Of a DNA stretch of 64,000 nucleotides, positions 30,753-42,369 are shown piece by piece (the stretch's first letter is position 1; every line of letters starts with the position of its first letter). A program made the position numbers and the translations under genes. The notes beneath the pieces are model-generated. The model was given only the letters and a program-made list of their open reading frames with translations, ran no database searches and was not told the DNA's origin. Source of the DNA: Cymodocea nodosa (Eukaryota; Streptophyta; Magnoliopsida; Alismatales; Cymodoceaceae); assembly GCA_036874045.1 (NCBI GenBank), contig CM072344.1:7846501-7910500 (forward strand), given 5' to 3'.

Positions 30753-31241
30753 CTGTTTTTGTTTGTTTCTGAATACAAAATGTAATGTTTGTATTACTTT
30801 GATTCATTGAACAATACATTTTTCTGTAAATGTGTTCAATTATTATTCTTGTTTACAGAAAGAGTTGTAATTATATCTCTTATATATATATATATTCTCT
30901 GTAATTATCTTTTTGATTAATGACAAAAAGGGGGAGAAATATTATAAAAAGATGATTATGATATTAATTACATATATATTATAAAAGGAGATGCTATTTA
31001 AATGGTTATTGTAATCTGACAGATGATAATCAGAAAACTGATACTTATATAATTATTGACATCTAAGAGTTTTAGTTCTGAGAGGTAAAATTTACACAAA
31101 CAATAGAAATAAGCTTAAGTGAACTTAAGTCAACAAACAAGTTTGTTGAATTAAAAGTTAACCCAACGAAGGTGCTTTGTTGAGTTAAACATATTTCATA
31201 ATTGATTTAATATGGTTTTGTCATCATCAAAAAGGAGGAGA
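30753..31241 (+). other. 3' untranslated part and polypurine tract of element C
   Basis: Same AT-rich text as in B. The tract at 31229-31241 reads AAAAAGGAGGAGA, with one G changed to A. Right after GGAGAT the sequence becomes N4. Confidence 0.75.
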
Positions 31242-32735
31242 TGTAATAAGTTGTACCAACAGCTTCAGCCCAAAGAAATTTTGGTAGATTAGTGGCATTC
31301 AACATAGTTCTAGCCATTTCTTGCAATGTTCTATTCTTTCTTTCCACCACTCGATTTTGAGCTAGTGTTCTAAGGCAAGAGAATTCATGTAAGATTCCAA
31401 AAGTATCGCAAAGATTGTCAAATTCATAATTTTCAAATTCTCCTCCATGACCACTTCTGATTTTCTTCACTATTAGTTCCTTCTGATTTTGAACTCTTCT
31501 ACAGAAATTTTTGAATTCATAGCATGTCTTATTTTTATGTGCCAAAAATGTTGAGTATTTTGTTTTGATGATGTGTGCTGAATGAAAATAATCATATTTG
31601 CTCAATTACTATTTTTGTGAAAAGAAATTAAAATCATCAATTAATATAGAAAAAGCTTACTAGCATAAATACTTGTTTGTATTGGATCTGAAGTTAATAA
31701 CTAGTCATTTCGTTGCATTAATTTCTCATTTAACAAAACGTTAAGTTAATGTGTGTTTTTATTGAAAAGCATGATATGTTTTAAAGTTATATCTTCTGTA
31801 TCATGAACAGTGCACGTTTAGACAACTCGTTAAGTTAGAGTTTTGTTTGTATAGAGGTCACGTGAGAACTTGTTAAGTTAGACGCTTAAAGGTTAAAATA
31901 GGTCACGTGATAACTCGTTAAGTTAGTGAGTAAAAGAAGAGACGAACTCGTTAAGTTAGTGTTATACATATGGTGAAATTAAAAGTTACAAATGTTATAT
32001 TGTATCACGTGTGGTGCACATGTTTAACTCGTTAAGTTAACATAACTAAACACGTTGAGTTGCTATATTGAACACTAAGGCAACACGTTAGGTTAGCGTT
32101 ATAAACTTAAGTTGTTATTTTTGCACGTGGTAAAATTCTTATTACAAAAACATTTGTTTATTATTGAATCGGTGAGTTAAAGTTTTTTCAGAGACTTACA
32201 GTCATAACTATCCAAAAGGTAACTTAAGTCATGTTTTCAGGTCTTGACATGTGTCTCACTAGTTTTATGATATAAAGTATTTTTCGGTGACTTACAACTA
32301 CAACTATCCAAAACTTAAACTGTTTTCGGTGAGTTATCGTTTAACCTTCCGAAAGAAAGGTTAAGCTTGTTCGTTGAGTTAGCATAACACCATGGACTTA
32401 GTTCGTTGAGTTAGCTACAGTACTTGTCACGTGAAATGGCACATGAGGAACTCGTTAAGTTAGAAATGTTAAGTTATATATATATACTTGTGTTACTCGT
32501 TTAGTTAACATTAAAGTAACGACTTCTTATTACACTCGATGGAAAATTCTTTGTATGAGAAAGTTTATTTTGCAGGAAATTTTTCAGAGATCTAGGACTG
32601 ATGATTAAAGAAAAGTTCGAAATATAAACGTGGGTTAGAACGTATGTGTTTCGATGAAGGAAAAAGAAAAGACGTGGAGAAGTGGAAAACTGGTAGTGGT
32701 TAAACGTGAAGGATATGCATGAATTGAAGATACAG

Positions 32736-32743
32736 TATAAAAA
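32736..32743 (+). promoter_or_regulatory. TATA box of the solo LTR in N4
   Basis: TATAAAAA followed by GCATAG. An intact solo LTR could still drive transcription rightward, antisense to N4. Confidence 0.5.
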
Positions 32744-32759
32744 GCATAGAATTCTCATT

Positions 32760-32886
32760 GATCAAATTATCCTTGCACACAAAAAGAAAAATCTTTTCAA
32801 GGATCAAACCATCCCTGCACACCAAAAGAAAAATCTTTTCAAGGATCAAACTATCCCTGCACACCAAAAGAAAAATCCTTTTTAGG
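32760..32886 (+). repeat. Three 42-bp units in the solo LTR leader, with a 72-codon open frame
   Basis: Unit starts at 32760, 32802 and 32844. The open frame 32758-32976 matches the one at 27215-27433 at nearly every residue. Confidence 0.75.
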
Positions 32887-34063
32887 GATCAAAAACACCT
32901 CTTCGGGGAAAATCTCTCAAGTGGAAGAAAATTCAGTGAAGTAGAAAAGGTTAAATTTATGTCGTTGAAGATTTGAAGTATCAAGTGAAAGCAAATTCGG
33001 TGAAGTAAAGAAAGACAAGATATTCGTCACTGAAGAATTGTTGAAGAAGAAGAAGAAAGATCTCAAACAGGGAGAAAAGTTTTAAATTCCGTAAATTAGT
33101 TTTCTTTGTTTATAGTTATGAAATTGTTTAGATGATACATGGTATCGAGTTATAATTGCATCTACAATTTCTAAGGAGAATTGAATTGTATATTGTAATT
33201 GAAACCTTGAATAAAAATGATTTTATGAAAACAATGTCTTGACTTGTTTTTGAGTTTTAAAGTTTCAATTATATTTCAGAAAATATTAAAGATACACAAT
33301 TCACCCCCCTCTTGTGTAGCCATACAATCCTACAAAAAATATTACCCAAGTTAATCTAGAGAAATCATCTACAATAACAAGAGTATATTTTCGACCCCCA
33401 AGATTTGATATTTGAGTTGGGCCAAAAAGATCCAAATGTAAAAGTTCTAGTGGCTTTTTGGGGATAATCTCATTTTTGCTATGTAAAGTTCTCTTTTGCT
33501 TGCCTAACATACAAGCACTGCACACCTTATCTTTCTTGAATTCAAGTTTGGGTAGTCCCCTGACTAGATCATTTTTGGATAACTTTCTAAGAATTTTCAT
33601 ACTAACATGTCAAAGTCTTTTATGCACAACCAATCATCTTCACTAGATGCTACCAAACATGAATTATTTGCAAAATTTTCATGTGAAAAGTTTAGTGTAT
33701 ATATTGAACAATTTCTAAAACCAGTAAATTTTATTTCATTTGTAGCTTGATCAGTGATGTAACAATTTTCAGCAGTAAATGAAACATTATAACCTTTGTC
33801 ACACAATTTTCCTACACTTAATAAGTTTTGTTTTAGTCCATTAACATGCAAGACATTCTCAATTCTACCATTTTCAGATGTTATATTTCCTATTGTAGTA
33901 ATTTTACATTTTTCATTATTACCAAATTTAATAGATCTTGAACTTAAGCATTTAACTGAATCAAGAAATTCTTACCTGTCATGTGCTTTGAGCATCCATT
34001 GTCCACAATCCATTTTGTTGTTCATGCTTGAAGCTCCTTATCATCCTGCAATTTATATTGAAA

Positions 34064-34992
34064 TTAAGGCTTTTGGTATTCAAATCTTCTTGGGTCCAAT
34101 AGAGTTAGTCCTTAAAACATTAAATTTATTGTTTCTTGACAGCCACATATGACCCGATCTTCTTCTGATAACAAATACAATAGTGTCATCTTTATATGGT
34201 CAAATCATGCCACCACAATAGGGTACTTCCTATGGTGTAGTATACCCTAGTCTAAATTAATTCCATTTGATCGTTGAGATCTTATGATTTTATCTAGCCC
34301 TTTTTGATCTTGTGTAAATTTGCAAATAGTACTTTTTAGATCAGAGATTTTAGTTAATAAATTTTTATTTTCTTCTCTTAACTCACAGTTATCACAACTA
34401 TATTTATCTATGTTAGTTTTCAAGTTTCCATTTTCAACAAGAGCTTTTTCTAACTCAACAAAAGAATCTTCTAAACAATTATTCAAACTTTTAATCTCTT
34501 TCTTATATTCTCTACATTTAACATATAGACTATCTACTATACATAGAAGACTATTTACATCTAAGTCATAGTAAATTTTGAAAACATTTCAGTTATGCTT
34601 TTATTATCATTCATTTTAAATAATTCTAGTTTTCTCAACAGAATGCTGATTTTTGTCTCCTTTATTTGGTTTGTACCTTCATGTGTAACTTGAAGGATTT
34701 TCCAAGCTTCATGTGTAGATTTACATATAGAAACTTTATTACACTATTCAGTTGTTAGTGCATAGTATATAACATTCAACCCTTGAGCATCCAACTAGAT
34801 GATTCTCTCATCTTCCTTAGTCTAGTCCATAACATTACTGGTAGGAAGTGTAGTTTCAAGAACGACAATCTTCTAGAGTTTTACATCAGAACTTCTAAGG
34901 AAACACTCCATTCTATTCTTCCAATAATTATAGTTAAAACCATCTAATAGAGGAGGTCTGTGGATGTTTTGCCCCTCAACAAATTGTGTCAT
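34064..34992 (-). pseudogene. gag of N4 (internal deletion)
   Basis: The start is the ATG at 34990-34992 (MTQFVEGQNIHRPPLLDG). After the N-terminal part the sequence jumps near 34570 straight to the coiled-coil region (LKTNIDKYSCDNCELREENK). About 600 bases are lost relative to N1 (roughly its 5231-5833), so the zinc knuckle is absent. Several TAG codons are present upstream. The conserved gag-end TAA is at 34064-34066. Confidence 0.78.
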
Positions 34993-35043
34993 TAATCTAG
35001 ATGGTTAAATCTTTAAATGGATTAACGAAGCTTTAATACCAAT

Positions 35044-35262
35044 TATTAGGATCGAAAAGCACACCAGAGGGCGGTGAATGGTGTGTGTGTGTAATTTTAA
35101 CTTCTTTTTGAACTTAATTGGTTGATTCAATTTATCTATGAGCTTAATTAATCGATATGCATGCAAAATAGTAAATAGTAATGAACACAAGGAGATTTTT
35201 AGGTGGTTCACCAACTTGACTAGTTCACCCCCAAGATTCACTTGGACTTCACTAAGCATTCT
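35044..35262 (-). repeat. Family N LTR fragment (5' LTR of N4)
   Basis: The left terminus is decayed (TATTAGGATC for TGTTAGGACC). Only about 219 bases remain before the junction to element E inside a shared ATTCTTAA-like stretch. Confidence 0.75.
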
Positions 35263-37223
35263 TAACACTAAGGATAAAAGAGATAAATTTCAAGTCAAAG
35301 TGGATAAAGGAATTTTTGTAGGTTATTCTATTAGAAGTAAAACCTATAGAGTTTGTAATAAGACTTCTAGAACCATTGAAGAAACCCTTCATATAAGCTT
35401 TAATGAAAATTCTTTTAGAGAATCTTAATCTAAAGCTGATAATGATGATATGATCAATTTCCTAAAAGAATTAGAGATCAATAGAGAGATTGAAGATTTA
35501 TCTGAGAAAATTAAAAATATGAACTTAAATTATCAAACTAATGATCAAAGTGATGTACCTTTAGATGTTGGCGAGAATATTGAGGAAAATCATAGAAATT
35601 AGCATTATTCTTCATCACATCCCATCACTCAAGTCATTGGTAATATTAATAAGGGAGTTAAAACAAGAGCTTTAGTAAATTTAAATAGTATGTGTATGTT
35701 TCTTTCTATGGTGAAACCAAAGAATATAGAAGAAGCATTATCTGATGAAAATTGGATAGTGGCAATGCAAGATGAACTAAATCAATTCATCAAAAATGTT
35801 GTTTGAGAATTAGTTTCTCTACCAGAAAATCAATCCATAATAGGTACAAAATGGATCTTTAGAAACAAAACTAATGAGACTGGTCAAGTATAAGAAACAA
35901 AGCTAGATTAGTTGCATAAGGGTATACATAAAAAGAAGGACTTGATTATGATGAAACATTTGCTCCTGTGGCTAAGTTAGAAAATATTAGAATATTATTG
36001 GCTTATGCTTGCTATATGGATTTTAAACTATATCAAATGTATGTAAAGAGTGCATTTCTAAATAGTTTAATTAATGAAGAAGTTTATGTAAAACAACCAC
36101 CTGGATTTGAAGATATTAATAATCCTGACTATGTGTATAAACTGAAGAAAGCCTTATATGGTTTGAAGTAAGCACCAAGATCATGGCATGAATGATTATC
36201 TACTTTTCTTGTAAAACAAGGATATATCATGGGAAAAGTAGACCATACTCTTTTTATCAAGAAAGATGATAAAGATCAAATTGTTGTTCAAATATATGTG
36301 GATGATATAATCTTTGGAGCAACTTTTGATAAATTGATAAAAATATTTTTTGAAGAGATGACTAGTCAGTTTGAAATGAGTATGATAGGAGAACTTTCAT
36401 ATTTTCTAGGACTTCAAATTGAGCAAATGGATAAAGGTATATTTTTAAATCAGGAAAAATATGTAGTTGAAATGCTTAAGAAATTTAATTTTAATGATAC
36501 AAGGATTTGAGGAACTCCTATGAGTACTTTAAAGTTAGATATAAATCAATAGATCAAAGAAAATATAGAAGTATGATTGGTTCTTTACTTTATTTGATAG
36601 CTAGTAGACCTGATATTATGTTTGTTGTATGTGCTTGTGCTAGATTTCAATCTAATCCTAAAGAATCACACTCAATTCCTGTTAAAAGAATATTTAGATA
36701 TGTACAAAGAACTAAAATTTTTGGATTGTATTATTCTAAGAATAGTTCAATAGATCTTATAGGATATGCTGATTACGTAGGATCTAAATTTGATAGAAAG
36801 GGTACTAGTGGCACATGCCAATTATTGGAAAATAATTTGGTGTCATGGTTTAGTAAAAAGTAAAACTGTGTAAAACTTTCAACCACTAAAGTTGAATATG
36901 TTGCTGCTGCATTGTATTACACTCAAATTCTATGGATAAGGAAAACTTTAGAAGATTTTGGATTATCTTATGATACAACTGAGATTTATTGTGACATGAT
37001 CTTTGCAATAAATCTTTCCAAAAATCCTATATTACATTCTAGAGTAAAGCATATATAGGTTAGACATCATTTTCTAAGAGATAATGTAATTAAAGAAAAA
37101 ATTAAGTTAGGATTTGTGTCTTGTAAAAATCAATTAGCTGATATATTTACAAAACCTTTAGATGAAAATACATTCTACAACATAAGATTAAACTTAGGTA
37201 TTTGTAGGCTATCCGATGTGTAA
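35263..37223 (+). pseudogene. pol of element E: integrase end, RT, RNase H
   Basis: The integrase C-terminus (LNTKDKRDKF, VGYSIRSKTYRV) runs from the junction to about 35430, and the connector has several stops. RT has the motifs QMYVKSAFLN (Asp of QMDVKSAF changed to Tyr), KQPPGFEDINN and YVDD at 36295-36306. TAA interrupts ALYGLK-APRSW near 36171, and a TGA follows at SWHE. RNase H (about 36550-37220) has lost two bases or more and has TAG/TAA codons, but retains TSGTCQLL and LADIFTKPLDENTF. It ends at TAA 37221-37223. Confidence 0.85.
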
Positions 37224-38535
37224 AATGCTTAAACTCCACAAAAGATAAATATTGTTAATGATGTTGTTTACCTCATAGATATTATATACTTATCATAAAT
37301 ATCTAAGTAATATATAAATTACTACTTAAGATACTATGTATTTACGATAAAATTATTATAGTATCTTATTGATTTTACTTATTTTTCCAAGTTTAATGGT
37401 TTTTCAAAATTTTAGGTGGAAATGTCAATGAAAAAACATTAAATTCCTCTGAAATCTTGAAAGTTTGATTAAGTGTTTTCTTTGGATCAATGAAAGTGCA
37501 TATGATCAAGAATGGGTTTGACTTGATCGATTAAACTTGTAGAATAATTTATATGTAAATCATATTAAGCTATTGATCAAAAGTATGAGTTTATTGAAAT
37601 TGATTCATATTTTCAATAAAATCATAGAAGTAAAAATTGTGTGAGATTTGTGCTTTATTACATCTGTATTAATGAAATACATATATATTGTATTTAAAAT
37701 AAAAAGTGCTTACAAAGTGAAAATCTTTGAGAGTTTATTGATCAGTTTGATCACGAGCCTCTTGTACTTGAGTAGATAGGTATGTAAGGATTATTATCCT
37801 AAAAAAGGATTCTTTAAATCTAGCAACCTAAGGTCCTTATCTAACCTAGGATTGTTGATTGAAAGCTCATTACACGGGTACATTAGAAAACTCTTGTATG
37901 ATTCAAGCTTTTCAAACTAACTTTTAAAGAAAATTATCAATATTTACTATTTTGAAAAGATAAAAGTTGTTTCATTAAATACAGATATCTTTAAATCAAA
38001 TATAGTTTCTACCAATATGACTGCTGATCTGTTAAATCTAAATTAGTACTTTTGAAAATGTTTATTTGAGATACATTTCTTTATTCTCCTTGTGTTAATC
38101 ATATTAAGTTTAAAGTTATGTTTTGATTCATATATAGTTGAAGTTGATTTTGGAAATCATTCTTGATGAATTCAAGATAACATAAAATTTCTGAAAAGAA
38201 AATTTTAAAGTATAGTTATAATTAACACCTATTTTATACAAGTATATTTTGTATATTATTGAATATATTTGAAGTATATTTGTAGGGGGAGGAAGTACAA
38301 TGTCCAAAACAGATTAATATCATTCAAAAGATAAATGTTAGTTAATCTGAGTTTAGTCCTCTTAAGATCTTGACAAAATAATTTAATAGACAAACAAATT
38401 ATTTTAGTTTCATAGAAAGAATATTAGAATAGTTTACAATGTTCTCAAGATAATGTTTTATATAAGTTACTTATAGCTTGTATGTTGTTTTCAGAAGCTT
38501 TCAGTTGAAAATATCCAAAACTTGTTTTTTAGAAT
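37224..38535 (+). other. Post-pol spacer of element E (full length)
   Basis: About 1.3 kb with no reading frame. It contains the segment absent from B (about 37400-38125), including the well-conserved block around 37740-37930 (GATCACGAGCCTCTTGTACT) that also recurs inverted at 49290-49460. It also has an internal polypurine tract at 38284-38294. Confidence 0.7.
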
Positions 38536-40449
38536 TCGTCAAACACCTATCAATGGAACAAGACTACAATCATTTGAGGAAGAACTTGAATATGCAATAC
38601 CTACACCTTTATTTTCAAAGGAAAAATAGACAAATATTGCTATTGATCAAAGAAAAGTTGAAAGTCTTCGAAAGGTAATAAAGTGCCTTTGAAAAATTGA
38701 AACAGAAAACTTTTATGGAACAAATGTCTAAGAAAACAGCAATAATTCAACAAGAAGAACAGCTGACTTGCTACAAGAGAAAGAGAGTAAGAAAAATTAA
38801 GCAAAAAGTGATTGTTACTAAGGAAACAAATTTTGTTGAAAAAGAAAAATCAGATGAAGATTTATTTCCTAAGGGCAATGTATGTCTAAACATTGTGCCT
38901 TTCAATACATCTGATAAGCTCATCAGTTCCGAACACACTGAAATTGATGATGATGATGAAACTTTATTATCTTTTTCTAGAAAACTTGAAAGAAATTAAA
39001 GCAACAAATTAGTTCAAGTTTTTGTATAGTTTCAAGCCATGATGATAAGGAAATTGAACAATCAAAGCATCAGGTAGACGACATTGAACAAGTTATTGCA
39101 AATGTGCTTGAAAATATTAAGGCAGTAACTAGTTCAGATGCTAGATTGTCTAAAGTAGTAGCTATTAAAAAAGGCAAGACTCTAGAAGAGCTTAATGTTG
39201 ATCAACTTATTTCAAAATCTATAGAATCAGAGTTTGAGAATTCACAACATGTTGAAATGGAAATATCTGTTGAGAAAAATGAAGAATTATAGACAGTTAC
39301 ACTGATTGTTGAATTTGTGGAAGAATTGCACTCTGAGCACTCTATAGAAATTGAACTTATGGATGTAGTAGATATTGAAAATGTTCCTTACACTGTTGAA
39401 GCTAAAGAATCAAGCTTACCTAAGCAGCTTCAAGAAAATATTTTGATAGAGGAACACGATGACATTCATTTTGAAGAAGAGATTCTTGAAGGAAACTTAA
39501 ATTCTGAATCAAGGCTTTAGGTATCACCTTCTAAGTATAGAATACTACCCATTCAAGGTAATTCAATTTATTTTAGATCTAAGGAAGCATTCCAGAAATA
39601 CAACAATTTGATTTCGTGTCAAATTCTACATGCCCAACCAATAAAGTTTAGAAGTTTATTGGAAATAAAAGATTTATTTGAGTTTCAAGGCTTAACGCAA
39701 TTCTTACCAATTGGAACAAAATGGAAGCAATATAAAGAGCTTATTGTAGTTTTTTACAGCAATCTAGTATAGAATGAAAATCTTTTGAAAACTCAAATAT
39801 CTCAACAGGAGTTTACTTTATCTCTTGAATTAATTTTGGAAGTTTTGGGATTAAGGAATGAAGGTGTTGTTGTTACAAACAGATTTGACATTATTAGATA
39901 GTTGGAATGGGATATTCAGTCTTTATCATAGATTCTAGGTGTATATACTGAAATGAGATTAATGAAAAATTTAAATGTAGGAGCTAGGTTTATTGCAAAT
40001 ATTTTGCATGCAAATTTATTTCAAAGAGTTAGACATAATCTAGAAGTAAGTAGAAGTTGTTTATATGCAACTTATGGCATACTAAATAGAATTCAAATAA
40101 ATTGGTTTGATGTTTTCATATATCAACTATAGCATCTGAGTTCAAAATTATTTTTTGGTGATGTTGTATGTCGAATTCTAGCAAACCAATTAAACTTATC
40201 TGACTAGCCCTCTGAAATTAAAGGCATGAGAGCATTCAGTGTAAAAGATTTGTAAAAATATCAGCAAATGCAACAACAGCAACAACATCAACCTGACTTT
40301 ATGGAACAACAACAACAACAACAACAAAACTATTCAAATCAAGTACAACAACAACCCAAGCTACCTCCTAACTTAAATGCAATGCTGAATGACATTAGAA
40401 ATGATTTTAGACATCTAGGAGATAAAATTTGTAATGCTATTAGTAATAT
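38536..40449 (+). pseudogene. ORF3 of element E (N-terminus deleted, C-terminus cut)
   Basis: Begins with RQTPINGTRLQSFEEELEYA; the basic head and first 120 or so codons are missing. The Lys/Glu-rich zone with KRKRVRKIKQK, the acidic middle (LFPKGNVCLNIV, SSEHTEIDDDDE), the W-x9-FYSNLV motif and the NRIQINWFDVF region all follow. TAG codons occur near 40130 (after the YQL of the VFIYQL stretch) and near 40207, both shared with B. A longer CAA-repeat tract (QQQQQQ) lies at 40268-40360. The LTR of F interrupts codon context at NAISNI. Confidence 0.75.
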
Positions 40450-42170
40450 TGTTGAGTATTTTTGTTTTGATGATGTGTGCTGAATGAAAATAATCATATT
40501 TGCTCAATTACTATTGCTTGTGAAAAGAAATTAAAATTATCAATTAATACAAAAAAAGCTTACAGATATAAATATTTGTCTATATTAGATCTGAAGTTAA
40601 TAACTAGTTGTTTCGTTGCATTAATTTCTCATTTAGCTAAACGTTAAGTTAACGTGTGTTTTTATTGAAAAGCATGATAATTTTTAAAGTTATATCTTCT
40701 GTATCATGAACAGTGCACGTTTAGACAACTCGTTAAGTTAGAGTTTTGTTTGTATAGAGGTCATGTGAGAACTCGTTAAGTTAGAGGCTTAAAGGTTAAA
40801 ATAGGTCACGTGATAACTCGTTAAGTTAGTGAGTAAAAGAAGAGACGAACTCGTTAAGTTAGTGTTATATACGTGGTGAAATTATAAGTTACGAATGTTG
40901 TATTGTATCACGTGAGGTGCACATGTTTAACTCGTTAAGTTAACATAACTAAACGCGTTGAGTTGCTATATTGAACACTAAGGCAACGCATTTGGCTAGC
41001 GTTATAAACTAAAGTTGTTATTTTTGCACGTAGTAAAATTCTTATTATAAAAACATTTGTTTATTACTGAATCGGTGAGTTAGAGTTTTTCGGAGACTTA
41101 CAATCCTAACTATTTGAAAGGTAACTTAAGTCATGTTTTCAAGTCTTGACACGTGTCTCACTAGTTTTATATTATAAAGAGTTTTTCGGTGACTTACATC
41201 CGTAACTATCCGAAACTTAAACGGTTTTCGGTGAGTTATCGTTTAACCTTCCGAAAGAAAGGTTAAACTGGTTTGTTGAGTTATCTACAGTACTAGTCAT
41301 GTGAATTGGCACATGAGGAACTCGTTAAGTTAGAAACGTTAAGTTATATATATATACTTATGTTACTTGTTTAGTTAACATTAAAGTAATGACTTCTTAT
41401 TACACTTGATGGAAAATTTTTTGGACGAGAAAGTTTATTTTGCAAAAAATTTTTCAGAGAACCAGGACTAATGATTAAAGAAAATTCGAAATATAAACGT
41501 GGGTTAGAATGTGAGTGTTTCGATGAAGGAAAAAGAAAAGACATGGAGAAGTGAAAAACTGGTAGTGGTTAAACGTGAAGGATATGCATGAAATGAATAT
41601 ATAGTATAAAAGGCATAGAATTCTTGTTGATCAAATTATCCTTGCACACAAAACGAAAAATCTTTTCAAGGATCAAACCATCCCTGCACACCAAAATAAA
41701 ATCTTTTTTAGGGATCAAAAGCACCTCTTCGGGGAAAATCTCTCAAGTGGAAGAAAATTCAGTGAAGCAGAAAAAGGTATTATTTGTGTCACTAAAGATT
41801 TAAAGTATCAGAAGAAAGCAAATTCGGTGAAGCAGAGAAAGACAAGATATTCGTCATTGAAGAATTGCTGAAGAAGAAAAAGAACAAAAAGAAAGATCTC
41901 AAATAGGGAGAAAAGTTTTAAATTCCACAAATTAGTTTTCTCTATTTGTAGTTATGAAATTGTTTAGATGATACATGGTATCGAAATATAATTGCATCTA
42001 CAATTTCTGAGGAGAATTGAATTGTATATTGTAATTGAAACCTTGAATAAAAATGATTTTATGAAAACAATGTCTCGACTTATTTTTGAGTTTTAAAGTT
42101 TCAATTATATATCAGAAAATATTAAAAATACACAATTCACCCCCCTCTTGTGTAGCCATATGATCCTACA
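40450..42170 (+). repeat. 5' LTR of element F
   Basis: 1721 bp, TGTTGAG to CCTACA, two 42-bp leader units, R/U5 with a GAA-rich stretch. Multiple AACTCGTTAAGTTA and CACGTG motifs lie in U3 (40720-40930). Confidence 0.93.
41605..41612 (+). promoter_or_regulatory. TATA box of the element F LTR
   Basis: TATAAAAG followed by GCATAG, as in sister LTRs. Confidence 0.55.
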
Positions 42171-42172
42171 AG

Positions 42173-42184
42173 TAGTATCAGAGC
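42173..42184 (+). other. Primer-binding site of element F
   Basis: TAGTATCAGAGC, one mismatch to the initiator tRNA-Met complement. Confidence 0.85.
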
Positions 42185-42369
42185 TTTGTGAATAATCTTT
42201 GATATAAAATCGACACCAACTTATTTAATATCATTGCTTATTCTACCTTCCTTGTTTTTAAACAGAAATTAATATCACAGCATACGTTTAACTTTCTTGA
42301 TTTAAGGCTCAAGTTGTTTTAAAGTTTTAGACTATTTAAAATCAAATAGGTTGAAAAATCTAAGGTAAG

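Larger units (their letters stand above)
26006..31241 (+). mobile_element. Element C: internally deleted S element, 3' LTR lost
   Basis: 5' LTR (shared with B), PBS, leader, 29 codons of gag, then a jump to the sequence just before ORF3, ORF3, 3' untranslated part and polypurine tract. The 3' LTR is missing: the tract runs directly into N4 integrase. It would be non-autonomous, since protease through RNase H are entirely absent. Confidence 0.87.
31549..33334 (+). repeat. Solo S LTR in N4 integrase, TSD AAAAA
   Basis: 1786 bp, TGTTGAG to CCTACA, flanked by AAAAA at 31544-31548 and 33335-33339. The undisturbed site exists in N3 (CAAAAATATTACCC, near 11691), so the insertion is proven by an empty paralogous site in this window. 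Sister of the LTR at 26006-27800 (three 42-bp units). Confidence 0.95.
31242..34063 (-). pseudogene. Protease and integrase of N4, split by a solo LTR
   Basis: The coding parts are 33335-34063 and 31242-31548. The protease is D-N-G as in N1 and N3. The integrase zinc module is intact here (CSACMLGKQKR), as is the first catalytic Asp (HLDLFGP) before the solo LTR. The second Asp (RSGHGGEF) is changed to Gly, and the Glu (RVVERKNR) remains. The open part right of the LTR (33301-33600, 33597-33851) is interrupted by a frameshift near 33600. No reverse transcriptase is left. Confidence 0.82.
31242..35262 (-). mobile_element. N4: family N fragment (5' LTR part to integrase), with a solo S LTR inside
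   Basis: Minus strand: LTR fragment, PBS region, gag with an internal deletion, protease, integrase. It is truncated at both ends, on the left by the C junction and on the right by the E junction near 35262. It lies in the same orientation as N1-N3 and may be the next unit of that tandem array. Confidence 0.83.
35263..40449 (+). mobile_element. Element E: diverged, 5'-truncated S element
   Basis: Starts inside integrase and continues through RT, RNase H, the full-length post-pol spacer and ORF3. It is cut at 40449 by the LTR of F, a few codons before the ORF3 end. It differs from B and G more than they differ from each other, so it is an older or separate subfamily. Confidence 0.86.
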
